11,493 nt of DNA from DASUFH01 sp036274645 (GTDB lineage Bacteria > Acidobacteriota > Terriglobia > 20CM-2-55-15). Every line of letters starts with the position of its first letter. Position 1 is the first letter of the stretch. Where the stretch lies: NCBI GenBank assembly GCA_036274645.1, contig DASUFH010000201.1, positions 1 through 11,493 of the forward strand, given 5' to 3'. The position numbers and the translations under genes are program-made. The notes beneath the pieces are model-generated. The model made no database searches, was not told the DNA's origin, and saw nothing but the letters and a program-made list of their open reading frames with translations. Below are positions 5,449-11,493 of this stretch, in pieces.

Positions 5449-7068
5449 ATGGAACACTGGATGTCTTCTCTGCGAGCGGCAGTCGATTCCGGACTGCTGT
5501 TCGACATCATGTTTCCGCTGCTATGTGTGGCTTATGCCGTCACACCGGTCGCGCTGGCGGCCTGTCCGAATATTCTCCGGATCGGTAAGAGCCGGCTCGT
5601 TGTTGCCGCTGTGGGTTTCTCCGCGGCGGTCGCGGTGGCGCAGTACGTCTGGTGGACTGTGCAGTACCTGGCTCTGCCCGTGTACTTCGACCACGCCGAA
5701 CCCACTGTCGCCGTCATGTCTGCGCTGACGTTGCAGGGCAGACAGATTTATCCCTCCTGGCAAGGGGGAGAAGGAATCTACGGCACGGTCTACGGCCCGG
5801 CGTTATTGCTCATCCAGGCGGGCGCGCTGCTCGTCGGCCGAAGCATCCTGGCCACGAAGATCGCCGGCGTGGTGGCCAGTTGGGCCGCGCTGCTGGTGTG
5901 GAGCATTGAAGTCTGGCATCTCACCCGTGATTTTCTTCTGACGTATGTTGGCGTCGGATTGGCCTTTCTCTTCCTGCTGCCTCAGGGATACTTCGTTTAC
6001 TGGAACAGGCCTGAGCCCTTCCTGCTTCTGGTCACGGCCCTTTCGCTCCCGGCGCTCCGTCTGCCTCGTTTTCAGGCGGCAGTGGCTTCAGGGGTTCTGG
6101 CGGGAATTGCCTTTGGCCTGAAACCTTACGCCGTACTGCTCCTGGCGCCGGTCATGTTGCGGCTGGCGCTCCGCGAAACCAGCGTTGGAGAAGCGCTGCG
6201 CATTGGGGCATTGTCGACATTGTCGATGCTGGTGTTGGCGGGAGCGCCCTTTCTGTTGCCGAACGTCAGCCTGTGGGGCTACATCGCCCGGCTGAAGATC
6301 GTCGCGCAGCAGGGGCTGCTGCTTCCGGGACTGCGAACCAACATGATGCTGCTGACCGCGATGATCGCTCCCGCCGCGGCGATTTATTTTTTCCGACGCC
6401 CCCGCTGGAGCCGCGAAATCAAGGGGTACGCCCTCGCTCTCATGGCCTCGATCGTCGTCGTTGGCGTCTTTGGCGCCAAGAACGGCGCCGGCAGTTACTA
6501 CCTGCTGCCGTTTCTGCCGCTGGCCATTCATCTGGCGATCGAGGCGGCGGACATGACACGCCACAGGGACGCGCGCGCGACGACTCTTCGTGGAACAGCC
6601 GTCTGGCTTTTCGTCGCTTACCTCTGCTTCTGGGGCCCGTTTGCGCTCGCGCAAAATTCCGCCATGAACCGCGCATTAGCAAATACGAGCGACGCCGGAA
6701 TGGCGATCCGGGAGCTGGATGAGATCTATGCAGACTATCCTCAGGCGGAAATGGGCGTGAGTGATCTGGCCAACTACAGATGGACGTACTATCGGGTCGT
6801 CGGAGCCCTGCGCGGAAGCGACGTCCGATTCGAAGTCCCGTTTCTGATGGATTTGAGAGCGGCCGGAGTGGAAGACGCCGGGACAACCCGGCTGGTGGAA
6901 GGCTGCCATGTTCCGCAATGGATTCTGCCGGCCCATGGGTCGCCGTTCGCGATCGTCAGCCTGTTTGAGCCGGTTTCACCGATATTCACCGACCGCTTTC
7001 GCCGCGTCTTTGCAGAAAATTACCGGATCGTATTTCGCGGCCGATACTACACGGTCTGGAGTTGCTGA
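5449..7068 (+). CDS. Polytopic GT-C-like glycosyltransferase family membrane protein
   Basis: This 539-aa integral membrane protein has about 11-12 predicted helices, roughly at 17-38, 50-70, 113-130, 135-155, 163-185, 188-204, 210-237, 246-271, 295-315, 326-343, 350-366 and 382-402. A soluble C-terminal domain covers 405-539. After helix 2 the loop holds an acidic motif, YFDHAEP (79-85; Asp81, Glu84), then YPSWQGGEGIYGTVYGP (101-117). This resembles the first periplasmic loop of GT-C enzymes, which use polyprenyl-phosphate sugars. NRPEPF (186-191), FGLKPYA (222-228) and GAGSYYLLPFLP (346-357) also suit that class. The likely role is transfer of a sugar to lipid, glycan or protein on the outer face of the inner membrane; substrate is unknown. 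The ATG at 5449 (or 5461) is preferred because the frame from 5374 begins inside the palindromic repeat. No strong SD marks either. Class is inferred from topology and motifs, so an uncharacterised membrane protein remains possible. Confidence 0.72.
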   Translation: MEHWMSSLRAAVDSGLLFDIMFPLLCVAYAVTPVALAACPNILRIGKSRLVVAAVGFSAAVAVAQYVWWTVQYLALPVYFDHAEPTVAVMSALTLQGRQIYPSWQGGEGIYGTVYGPALLLIQAGALLVGRSILATKIAGVVASWAALLVWSIEVWHLTRDFLLTYVGVGLAFLFLLPQGYFVYWNRPEPFLLLVTALSLPALRLPRFQAAVASGVLAGIAFGLKPYAVLLLAPVMLRLALRETSVGEALRIGALSTLSMLVLAGAPFLLPNVSLWGYIARLKIVAQQGLLLPGLRTNMMLLTAMIAPAAAIYFFRRPRWSREIKGYALALMASIVVVGVFGAKNGAGSYYLLPFLPLAIHLAIEAADMTRHRDARATTLRGTAVWLFVAYLCFWGPFALAQNSAMNRALANTSDAGMAIRELDEIYADYPQAEMGVSDLANYRWTYYRVVGALRGSDVRFEVPFLMDLRAAGVEDAGTTRLVEGCHVPQWILPAHGSPFAIVSLFEPVSPIFTDRFRRVFAENYRIVFRGRYYTVWSC

Positions 7069-7250
7069 CGGCTTTCCGTGCGCTGTTCCGCTAACGAATG
7101 TTGGAAATCGCATTCCTGGCGGTGTCGTGTTTAGTCTTCATGACTGTCCTGATCGACGTGAATCTGCGGTTCTCATTCTGCATCTGGGATGGCCTCCAGC
7201 GTAACTCCTGATATTTCCGCCATTTGGACCGGAATTCAGCGCTATTCGCG

Positions 7251-7278
7251 TTGGCAGCCGGTGTGCACCCAATAAGGT
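7251..7278 (+). promoter_or_regulatory. Candidate promoter for the OmpA-family gene
   Basis: TTGGCA (7251-7256, 5 of 6 to TTGACA) lies 16 bp before TAAGGT (7273-7278, 3 of 6 to TATAAT). Transcription would begin near 7285 and give a short leader holding the SD (AAGGAG, 7288-7293). The position suits the gene well but the -10 is poor. The rest of the 234-nt gap (7069-7250) shows no convincing gene or terminator. Confidence 0.3.
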
Positions 7279-7302
7279 ATTTCCAGCAAGGAGAAGATCC
7301 AT

Positions 7303-8820
7303 ATGAGCATTTTTATTGGACCTATATCCGCAGTACTACTGCTGTTGGGGGCGCCGGTTGGCCAGGACCCGGGTCGGGCTGGTGTTCAAATATCGACCGC
7401 TGAAACGATTTACGCCATCGACACGGCTACGCCGATCAATGTCAACGCGGTCGACTATAAAACTCGGGGTCAGGCCACGAGTCTGAGCATGATCGGAACA
7501 CCCACCATGCCGAACGCCGGCGGATCAGCCATCGTCCAGAGCAGGAAGGGCTATATGTCCGTTGACGCCCGATTCGACAATCTCGAGCCGGCATGCACGC
7601 ATGGAAGCCAGTTCCAGACTTATGTTCTTTGGGCGGTCACCCCTGACGGACGGACGGAAAACCTTGGCGAACTGATCCTGGACGACCCCAACGACCACGA
7701 TGCGATGCTCAACGTTACGACGGATCTGCAATATTTCGGCCTTATCGTCACCGCTGAACCGCACTTCTCCGTTGTCCGGCCCAGTGGCGTTGTGGTGATC
7801 GAGAACGCGCCGATTCAGTCGGCCGCCTGCGGTTGTGAAACCTCGACTTTTGCCATGCCGGCGCCGACGGGTTTCATCACCGGCCAGTTTTCAATCGTTC
7901 CGGGTGTTCCGGGCGGCATTTCGGCCTCATACCCAAACGACTCGTTCACAGGCAACTCGACAAGCATCGCCCAGGCGCACAACGCCATCGATATGGCGAT
8001 GGCCCAGGGCGCTGAAACCTATGCCCCGCAACCTCTGCAGAGAGCCCGCGATCTGCTGGCGGAAGCCGAATCGAGGTGCTCTGAAGGTTGCGCCGCCGAT
8101 GCTGACGCGCTGGCCCGCCAGGCGGCTCAGTTTGCCGAAGACGCCAGACTGATGTCCATGGTTACCCTCGGGAAAGCCAGGCTGGCAAGCCTGATGGCGA
8201 CGACTGCAGAGGTCACCGTCGACACGGCGGAGATTGATCGCCTCAAGGCGGAACTGGCCGAGAAGGAGCGGATGGAGGCGGAATTGCGCGCGGCCCTGGC
8301 CAATCAACCCGGCATCATCAAGATCGAGACCGGCGAGATTGACATTGATCTCCTGAAAGCCATGGCGGACAAGGACAAGACCCTTGCGGATCTGCGCAAA
8401 CGGCTCGGAGAGCTGATGACCCTTCGCGAAACGACTCGCGGACTGATCGGAGACCTGGACGTGCGTTTTGCGTTTGACTCGTCCGCGCTGACTGAAAGCG
8501 ACCGCGAAAAGCTGGAAAAGGTGGCCACGATACTTGGGGCCATGCCCGAAGTCACACTCAAAGTCGAAGGTCACACCGACAGCGTCGGCACGGAAGCCTA
8601 CAACCAGAAGCTTTCAGAACGCCGGGCGGACTCCGTGCGGACCTACCTCGTCGATCACGGCGTTTCCAGCTCCAGAATCACGGCGATGGGCTTTGGCGAA
8701 AGCCAGCCGGTAGCTCCGAACAACACGGCTGTAGGTCGCTCGAAGAATCGCCGCGTGGATCTGGTGGTCTCGGGCGAAGCGATCGGCTACCCGGAAAGCG
8801 ACAGCGAACCGAACCAATAA
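7303..8820 (+). CDS. OmpA-family envelope protein with DUF4398-like region
   Basis: This 505-aa protein probably links the outer membrane or periplasm to peptidoglycan. Residues 1-20 form a hydrophobic signal-like segment without the usual basic start. Residues 21-200 are beta-rich and of no family I recognise, with Cys98, Cys176 and Cys178. Residues 224-290 fit DUF4398 (AHNAIDMAMAQGAETYAPQP, then Ala-rich helices), with Cys259 and Cys263. A short coiled coil follows at about 308-335 (IDRLKAELAEKERMEAELRA). The OmpA C-terminal domain covers about 385-490: DVRFAFDSSALT (386-397), VEGHTDSVGT (421-430), NQKLSERRADSV (434-445), and GFGESQPVAPNNT (463-475). Asp426 and an Arg near 441 match the residues that bind diaminopimelate in this family. 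DUF4398-OmpA_C pairing is known in diderms. The ATG at 7303 follows AAGGAG (7288-7293) at 9 nt. The gene looks monocistronic, with its own terminator at 8849-8883. Confidence 0.9.
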   Translation: MSIFIGPISAVLLLLGAPVGQDPGRAGVQISTAETIYAIDTATPINVNAVDYKTRGQATSLSMIGTPTMPNAGGSAIVQSRKGYMSVDARFDNLEPACTHGSQFQTYVLWAVTPDGRTENLGELILDDPNDHDAMLNVTTDLQYFGLIVTAEPHFSVVRPSGVVVIENAPIQSAACGCETSTFAMPAPTGFITGQFSIVPGVPGGISASYPNDSFTGNSTSIAQAHNAIDMAMAQGAETYAPQPLQRARDLLAEAESRCSEGCAADADALARQAAQFAEDARLMSMVTLGKARLASLMATTAEVTVDTAEIDRLKAELAEKERMEAELRAALANQPGIIKIETGEIDIDLLKAMADKDKTLADLRKRLGELMTLRETTRGLIGDLDVRFAFDSSALTESDREKLEKVATILGAMPEVTLKVEGHTDSVGTEAYNQKLSERRADSVRTYLVDHGVSSSRITAMGFGESQPVAPNNTAVGRSKNRRVDLVVSGEAIGYPESDSEPNQ

Positions 8821-8848
8821 GCAAATTCATCGAACGCAACCCTGTTAA

Positions 8849-8883
8849 CCCCTTCTGCCAGGACGCAGAAGGGGTCTTTTTTT
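8849..8883 (+). terminator. Strong intrinsic terminator after the OmpA-family gene
   Basis: CCCCTTCTGC (8849-8858) pairs perfectly over 10 bp with GCAGAAGGGG (8865-8874) around a 6-nt loop (CAGGAC). The tail TCTTTTTTT (8875-8883) follows directly. It begins 28 nt after the OmpA-family stop codon and should separate that gene from the ABC transporter downstream. Confidence 0.95.
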
Positions 8884-8889
8884 GCTCCC

Positions 8890-8925
8890 GGCGGGTCGGT
8901 TTCGACCGCCGACTTGCTCTATGAT
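8890..8925 (+). promoter_or_regulatory. Candidate promoter or operator before the ABC transporter gene
   Basis: Because the strong terminator ends at 8883, the transporter needs its own promoter in 8884-8933. TATGAT (8920-8925, 5 of 6 to TATAAT) is the best -10. No good -35 lies 16-18 bp upstream. Instead that place holds an inverted repeat, GGTCG (8894-8898) and CGACC (8903-8907), extended outward by GGC/GCC across one bulged base, which could be an operator. Transcription would start near 8932, almost at the GTG at 8934, so a leaderless message is possible. Confidence 0.3.
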
Positions 8926-8927
8926 GA

Positions 8928-10817
8928 GTGTGCGTGTCTCGATCATTCCATTCCGAACGGTCCCGGAGCCCCCGGGATTCCGCAACCGGTACCGGCAACG
9001 CCGGCGCCGGAAGAAAGAGCAAAATTTCTCCCGGCGCCTGGTCGGAGATGCGGTCGCTGCTCCACCGGTACCGCCGTCGATTATTTCTGGGCCTCGCGCT
9101 GATGCTGGTGAGCCAGGCCGCGGGTCTGGTGGCGCCATTCTCCACCAAGTACTTCATGGATGACATCATCAGCCGCCAGCAGTGGGACCTCCTGCCGCAG
9201 CTGGCGATGGTCGTGGCCGTTGCGGCCATCATCGACGCTGTCTGTTCCTTTGCGAATTCCCAGGTGCTGGGCGTGGCGGGACAGCGCGCGATCACCGAAA
9301 TGCGCAAGGAAGTCGAAGCGCATGTGATGCGCCTGCCCATCCGCTACTTCGACTCGACGAAAAGCGGCGTGCTCATCTCGCGCATCATGACCGACGCCGA
9401 GGGTATTCGGAACCTTGTCGGAACGGGCATCGTGCAACTCACCGGCTCGATCGTCACAGCTATTGCGGCGCTGGTGATCCTCCTCTATCTGAACTGGACG
9501 CTGACCCTGGTCACGATTCTCATCCTTGGCGCCTTCGGCGGCGGCATGGCGGTGGCGTTCAAGAGGCTGCGGCCGCTCTTCCGCGAGCGCGGCAAGATCA
9601 ACGCTGAAGTGACCGGACGGCTCGGCGAAACGCTGGGCGGCGTCCGAATCGTGAAAGCCTATACGGCCGAGAAGCGCGAACAGATCGTGTTCGCGAAGGG
9701 CGCCCACCGCCTGTTCAGAAATGTCGCGCGCTCCTTGACCGGAGTCTCCGCCATTTCCGCTTCCTCATCGCTCGTTCTGGGCTTCGGCATGGTCGCCATG
9801 ATGGTCATCGGCGGATCGTCCATTCGCTCCGGTTCCATGACCATTGGCGACCTCTTCATGTACCTCGCATTCACGGCCCGGATGGCGATGCCGGTAGTCC
9901 AACTGGCCAATATCGGCACTCAGGTGACGGAGGCGTTCGCCGGCCTGGATCGCATCCGCGAGATCCGGCGCATGACCACCGAGGACGAGGAGGACGCGCG
10001 TCTTGCGCCTCTCGGAGAAATCCGCGGAGACGTGCGGTTCGAGAATGTGACATTCGAATACAACCCGGGCGTTCCGGTTCTGAAGGACATTTCGTTCCAG
10101 GCGCCCCCCGGCTCGACCACCGCCCTTGTTGGATCGAGCGGTTCGGGCAAGAGCACGCTGATCAGCCTGGTCATGGCTTTCAACCGTCCGCTGTCGGGCC
10201 GCGTTCTGATCGACGGGCGCGATCTGGCCACCACGCCCCTGCGGGACTACCGCGCCAATCTCGGGGTTGTTCTGCAGGACAACTTCCTGTTCGACGGAAC
10301 GATTGCCGAGAATATTGCGTACGCCCGGCCCCACGCCAGCCGCGAGGAAATCATTGCCGTCAGCCGCATCGCCCACTGCGACGAATTCATCGAAGCGTTC
10401 GAAAACAAATACGACACGATCGTCGGTGAACGCGGCGTCCGGCTATCGGGCGGCCAGCGCCAGAGGGTGGCGATCGCGCGCGCAATTCTGGCCAATCCCC
10501 GGCTGCTGATCCTCGACGAAGCCACCTCCAGCCTCGACAGCGAAAGCGAAGCGCTGATCCAGGATGGCCTGCGCTCCCTGCGCGAAGGCCGTACCACTTT
10601 CGTCATTGCGCATCGGCTCTCGACGATCCGCAGCGCCGACCAGATTCTCGTGCTGGAAGCCGGAGAAATCGTGGAACGGGGCACGCACGAGGAACTGCTT
10701 GCCGCCAATGGCCGGTACCGGCAGCTCTACGACAAGCAGTACCGGTTCGAGTTGAACCGCTTCATCAACCCCGGAGAGGATTTCACACCCGACGTGAGCG
10801 GCGTCGCCAACAACTGA
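8928..10817 (+). CDS. MsbA-like ABC exporter half-transporter
   Basis: This 629-aa protein fuses an exporter membrane domain to an ATPase domain and probably works as a homodimer in the inner membrane. Membrane helices lie near 51-70, 90-110, 150-170, 173-195, 280-296 and 307-325. The ATPase domain has Walker A GSSGSGKST (402-410), Q-loop Gln450 (GVVLQD), signature LSGGQ (506-510), Walker B LLILDE (526-531, catalytic Glu531), D-loop SSLD (534-537) and H-loop His562 (IAHRLSTI). Every motif needed for hydrolysis is intact. RLGETLGGVRIVKAYTAEKR (231-250) is a coupling-helix region typical of the MsbA/lipid and multidrug exporter family. Substrate cannot be told from sequence; a lipid, lipopolysaccharide precursor or drug is usual. 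The start is uncertain: GTG 8928, GTG 8934 or ATG 9048. Residues 37-50 (GAWSEMRSLLHRYRRR) look like the conserved elbow helix before helix 1, favouring an upstream start, though none has a good SD. Residues 1-36 are Ser/Gly/Arg-rich and may be partly untranslated. Confidence 0.93.
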   Translation: MCVSRSFHSERSRSPRDSATGTGNAGAGRKSKISPGAWSEMRSLLHRYRRRLFLGLALMLVSQAAGLVAPFSTKYFMDDIISRQQWDLLPQLAMVVAVAAIIDAVCSFANSQVLGVAGQRAITEMRKEVEAHVMRLPIRYFDSTKSGVLISRIMTDAEGIRNLVGTGIVQLTGSIVTAIAALVILLYLNWTLTLVTILILGAFGGGMAVAFKRLRPLFRERGKINAEVTGRLGETLGGVRIVKAYTAEKREQIVFAKGAHRLFRNVARSLTGVSAISASSSLVLGFGMVAMMVIGGSSIRSGSMTIGDLFMYLAFTARMAMPVVQLANIGTQVTEAFAGLDRIREIRRMTTEDEEDARLAPLGEIRGDVRFENVTFEYNPGVPVLKDISFQAPPGSTTALVGSSGSGKSTLISLVMAFNRPLSGRVLIDGRDLATTPLRDYRANLGVVLQDNFLFDGTIAENIAYARPHASREEIIAVSRIAHCDEFIEAFENKYDTIVGERGVRLSGGQRQRVAIARAILANPRLLILDEATSSLDSESEALIQDGLRSLREGRTTFVIAHRLSTIRSADQILVLEAGEIVERGTHEELLAANGRYRQLYDKQYRFELNRFINPGEDFTPDVSGVANN

Positions 10818-10825
10818 GTTTGGGT

Positions 10826-10937
10826 CCCCCGCCTGCGTGTAGGGGCGGTCTATAACCGCCCAGCGTTTCAGGGCGCCTTTCGGTTCAATCAGAGAATCCC
10901 ACTCCGAGACGTCGGACGGTCATAGCGGCCCCTACAA
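10826..10937. repeat. Two-armed palindromic repeat element (copy B)
   Basis: The flank CCCCCGCCTGC (10826-10836) is the same as in copy A. The left arm TGTAGGGGCGGTC (10838-10850) continues TATAACCGCCC, with one base changed in the palindrome. The right arm is GGACGGTCATAGCGGCCCCT (10914-10933), then ACAA, and has several changes. The spacer keeps short matches to copy A (AATCC and CACTC near 10895-10904). It is therefore an older, more diverged copy of about 112 bp. It fills the whole gap between the stop codons of the ABC transporter (plus) and rtcB (minus), a typical REP/BIME position. It may act on both converging transcripts. Confidence 0.8.
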
Positions 10938-10938
10938 G

Positions 10939-11493
10939 TCATCCCTTGACGCAGACGACCTGGCGCAGCGTGTGGACGATCTCGACCAGATCGCTTTGCG
11001 CGCGCATCACATCGTCGATGTTCTTGTAGGCGGCGGGGGTTTCGTCGATCACGTCCTGGTCTTTCCGGCATTCGACGCCGGCGGTAGCCTTTTCGTGGTC
11101 CGTTGTCGTGAAGCGGCGTTTGGCCTCGTTGCGGGACATGGCGCGGCCGGCGCCGTGGGAACAGGAATGAAAGCTCTCGTTGTTCCCGAGGCCGCGCACA
11201 ATGTAGGAGCGCGCGCCCATCGATCCGGGAATGATGCCCATGTCGCCACGACGCGCCCGCACCGCGCCCTTGCGTGTGACGAACACCTCCTGACCGTAGT
11301 GCTCCTCGACCGCGACGTAGTTGTGATGGCAATTCACGGCCATGTCCGTCAGAGAGAACGGCGGGACTTCGCCCGAATCGCCGACCGCTCCCACAATCTG
11401 CTCCATCATCAGCTTGCGGTTATACATTGCGAACTCCTGGGCCCAGTGGACAGCGGCCACGTAGTCGTCGAAGTGTTCCGTGCCTTCGGTCAG
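10939..11493 (-). CDS. rtcB: RtcB RNA ligase, C-terminal part (5' end outside window)
   Basis: The product joins RNA 3'-phosphate or 2',3'-cyclic-phosphate ends to 5'-OH ends using GTP and Mn2+, in tRNA or rRNA repair and splicing. The visible 184 residues are the C-terminal part of a protein usually 400-490 aa long. The frame stays open to the right edge (reading LTEGTEHFDDYVAAVHWAQE), so the gene starts beyond 11493; the GTG at 11460 is internal. In fragment numbering, NCHHNY (54-59) carries metal-binding histidines, GSMGARSYIVRG (90-101) is conserved, and CSHGAGRAMSR (111-121) contains His113, equivalent to the guanylylated histidine of characterised RtcB (His337 in E. coli). The end VVCVKG is typical of the family's extreme C-terminus, so this end is complete. 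The gene converges on the ABC transporter. No archease or rtcA is visible, although either could lie outside. Confidence 0.95.
   Translation of the reverse strand: MTEGTEHFDDYVAAVHWAQEFAMYNRKLMMEQIVGAVGDSGEVPPFSLTDMAVNCHHNYVAVEEHYGQEVFVTRKGAVRARRGDMGIIPGSMGARSYIVRGLGNNESFHSCSHGAGRAMSRNEAKRRFTTTDHEKATAGVECRKDQDVIDETPAAYKNIDDVMRAQSDLVEIVHTLRQVVCVKG

Noticed and set aside
7098..7211. A 37-codon frame with a hydrophobic N-terminal helix (MLEIAFLAVSCLVFMTVL)
   Set aside because: It looks like a small membrane protein, but no SD precedes the ATG and it sits in a gap with no other coding sign. Hydrophobic short frames arise easily by chance. Conservation would be needed to revive it.
9081..9707. 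Minus-strand frames opposite the ABC transporter membrane domain
   Set aside because: They are shadows of a gene whose ATPase motifs are all intact. They have no SD site and no domain.
164..10937. The recurring palindromes as a CRISPR array
   Set aside because: The copies are kilobases apart, not separated by regular 30-40 nt spacers, and no cas gene is present.
10939..11460. GTG at 11460 as the start of the minus-strand gene
   Set aside because: The frame stays open to the window edge, and the residues upstream (LTEGTEHFDDY) are conserved RtcB sequence, so the true start is outside.
1..11493. tRNA, rRNA or a known riboswitch
   Set aside because: I searched the gaps by eye for T-loop GGTTCRANTCC patterns, CCA ends and familiar riboswitch cores and saw none. 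A covariance-model scan would settle it.

Overview
The window is about 11.5 kb of GC-rich (roughly 60%) bacterial chromosome. It holds seven well-supported protein genes, one of them cut by the right edge, and a family of short palindromic repeats. A secreted protein of carboxypeptidase-regulatory-like (CarboxypepD_reg) beta-sandwich repeats, a DUF4398-OmpA outer-membrane protein, a GT-C-type membrane protein and dispersed repeats with a GGTCATAGACC core all suggest a diderm, most likely Acidobacteriota. That assignment is inference from gene content and style; no rRNA or tRNA is present to fix it.

Layout, left to right. Positions 1-317 hold a terminator-like hairpin from an off-window gene, a solo palindromic repeat arm, and no convincing gene. 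Positions 318-1946 encode a secreted multi-repeat beta-sandwich protein. Positions 1947-2405 are a 459-nt gap with a possible 28-codon ORF behind a strong Shine-Dalgarno (SD) site and a candidate promoter. Positions 2406-5205 form a tight two-gene unit: an EF-G of the mitochondrial-EFG1/spd type, then, 4 nt later, a small P-loop ATPase whose Walker A resembles that of DnaB. Positions 5206-5448 carry a 103-bp element made of two inverted palindromic arms. Positions 5449-7068 encode a polytopic GT-C-like membrane protein. Positions 7303-8820 encode the OmpA-family protein, followed by a textbook intrinsic terminator. Positions 8928-10817 encode an MsbA-like ABC half-transporter. A second two-armed element fills the gap to the convergent rtcB (RNA ligase) gene on the minus strand, which runs off the right edge.

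Functionally this is a mixed housekeeping neighbourhood: translation (EF-G), RNA repair or splicing (RtcB) and cell-envelope functions (OmpA, ABC exporter, GT-C protein, secreted repeat protein). Only the EF-G and ATPase pair looks co-transcribed; the other genes look independently expressed. The parts most worth following are the unusual EF-G type with its coupled ATPase and the two-armed repeat family. I did not see a clear defence system, prophage, CRISPR array or biosynthetic cluster.
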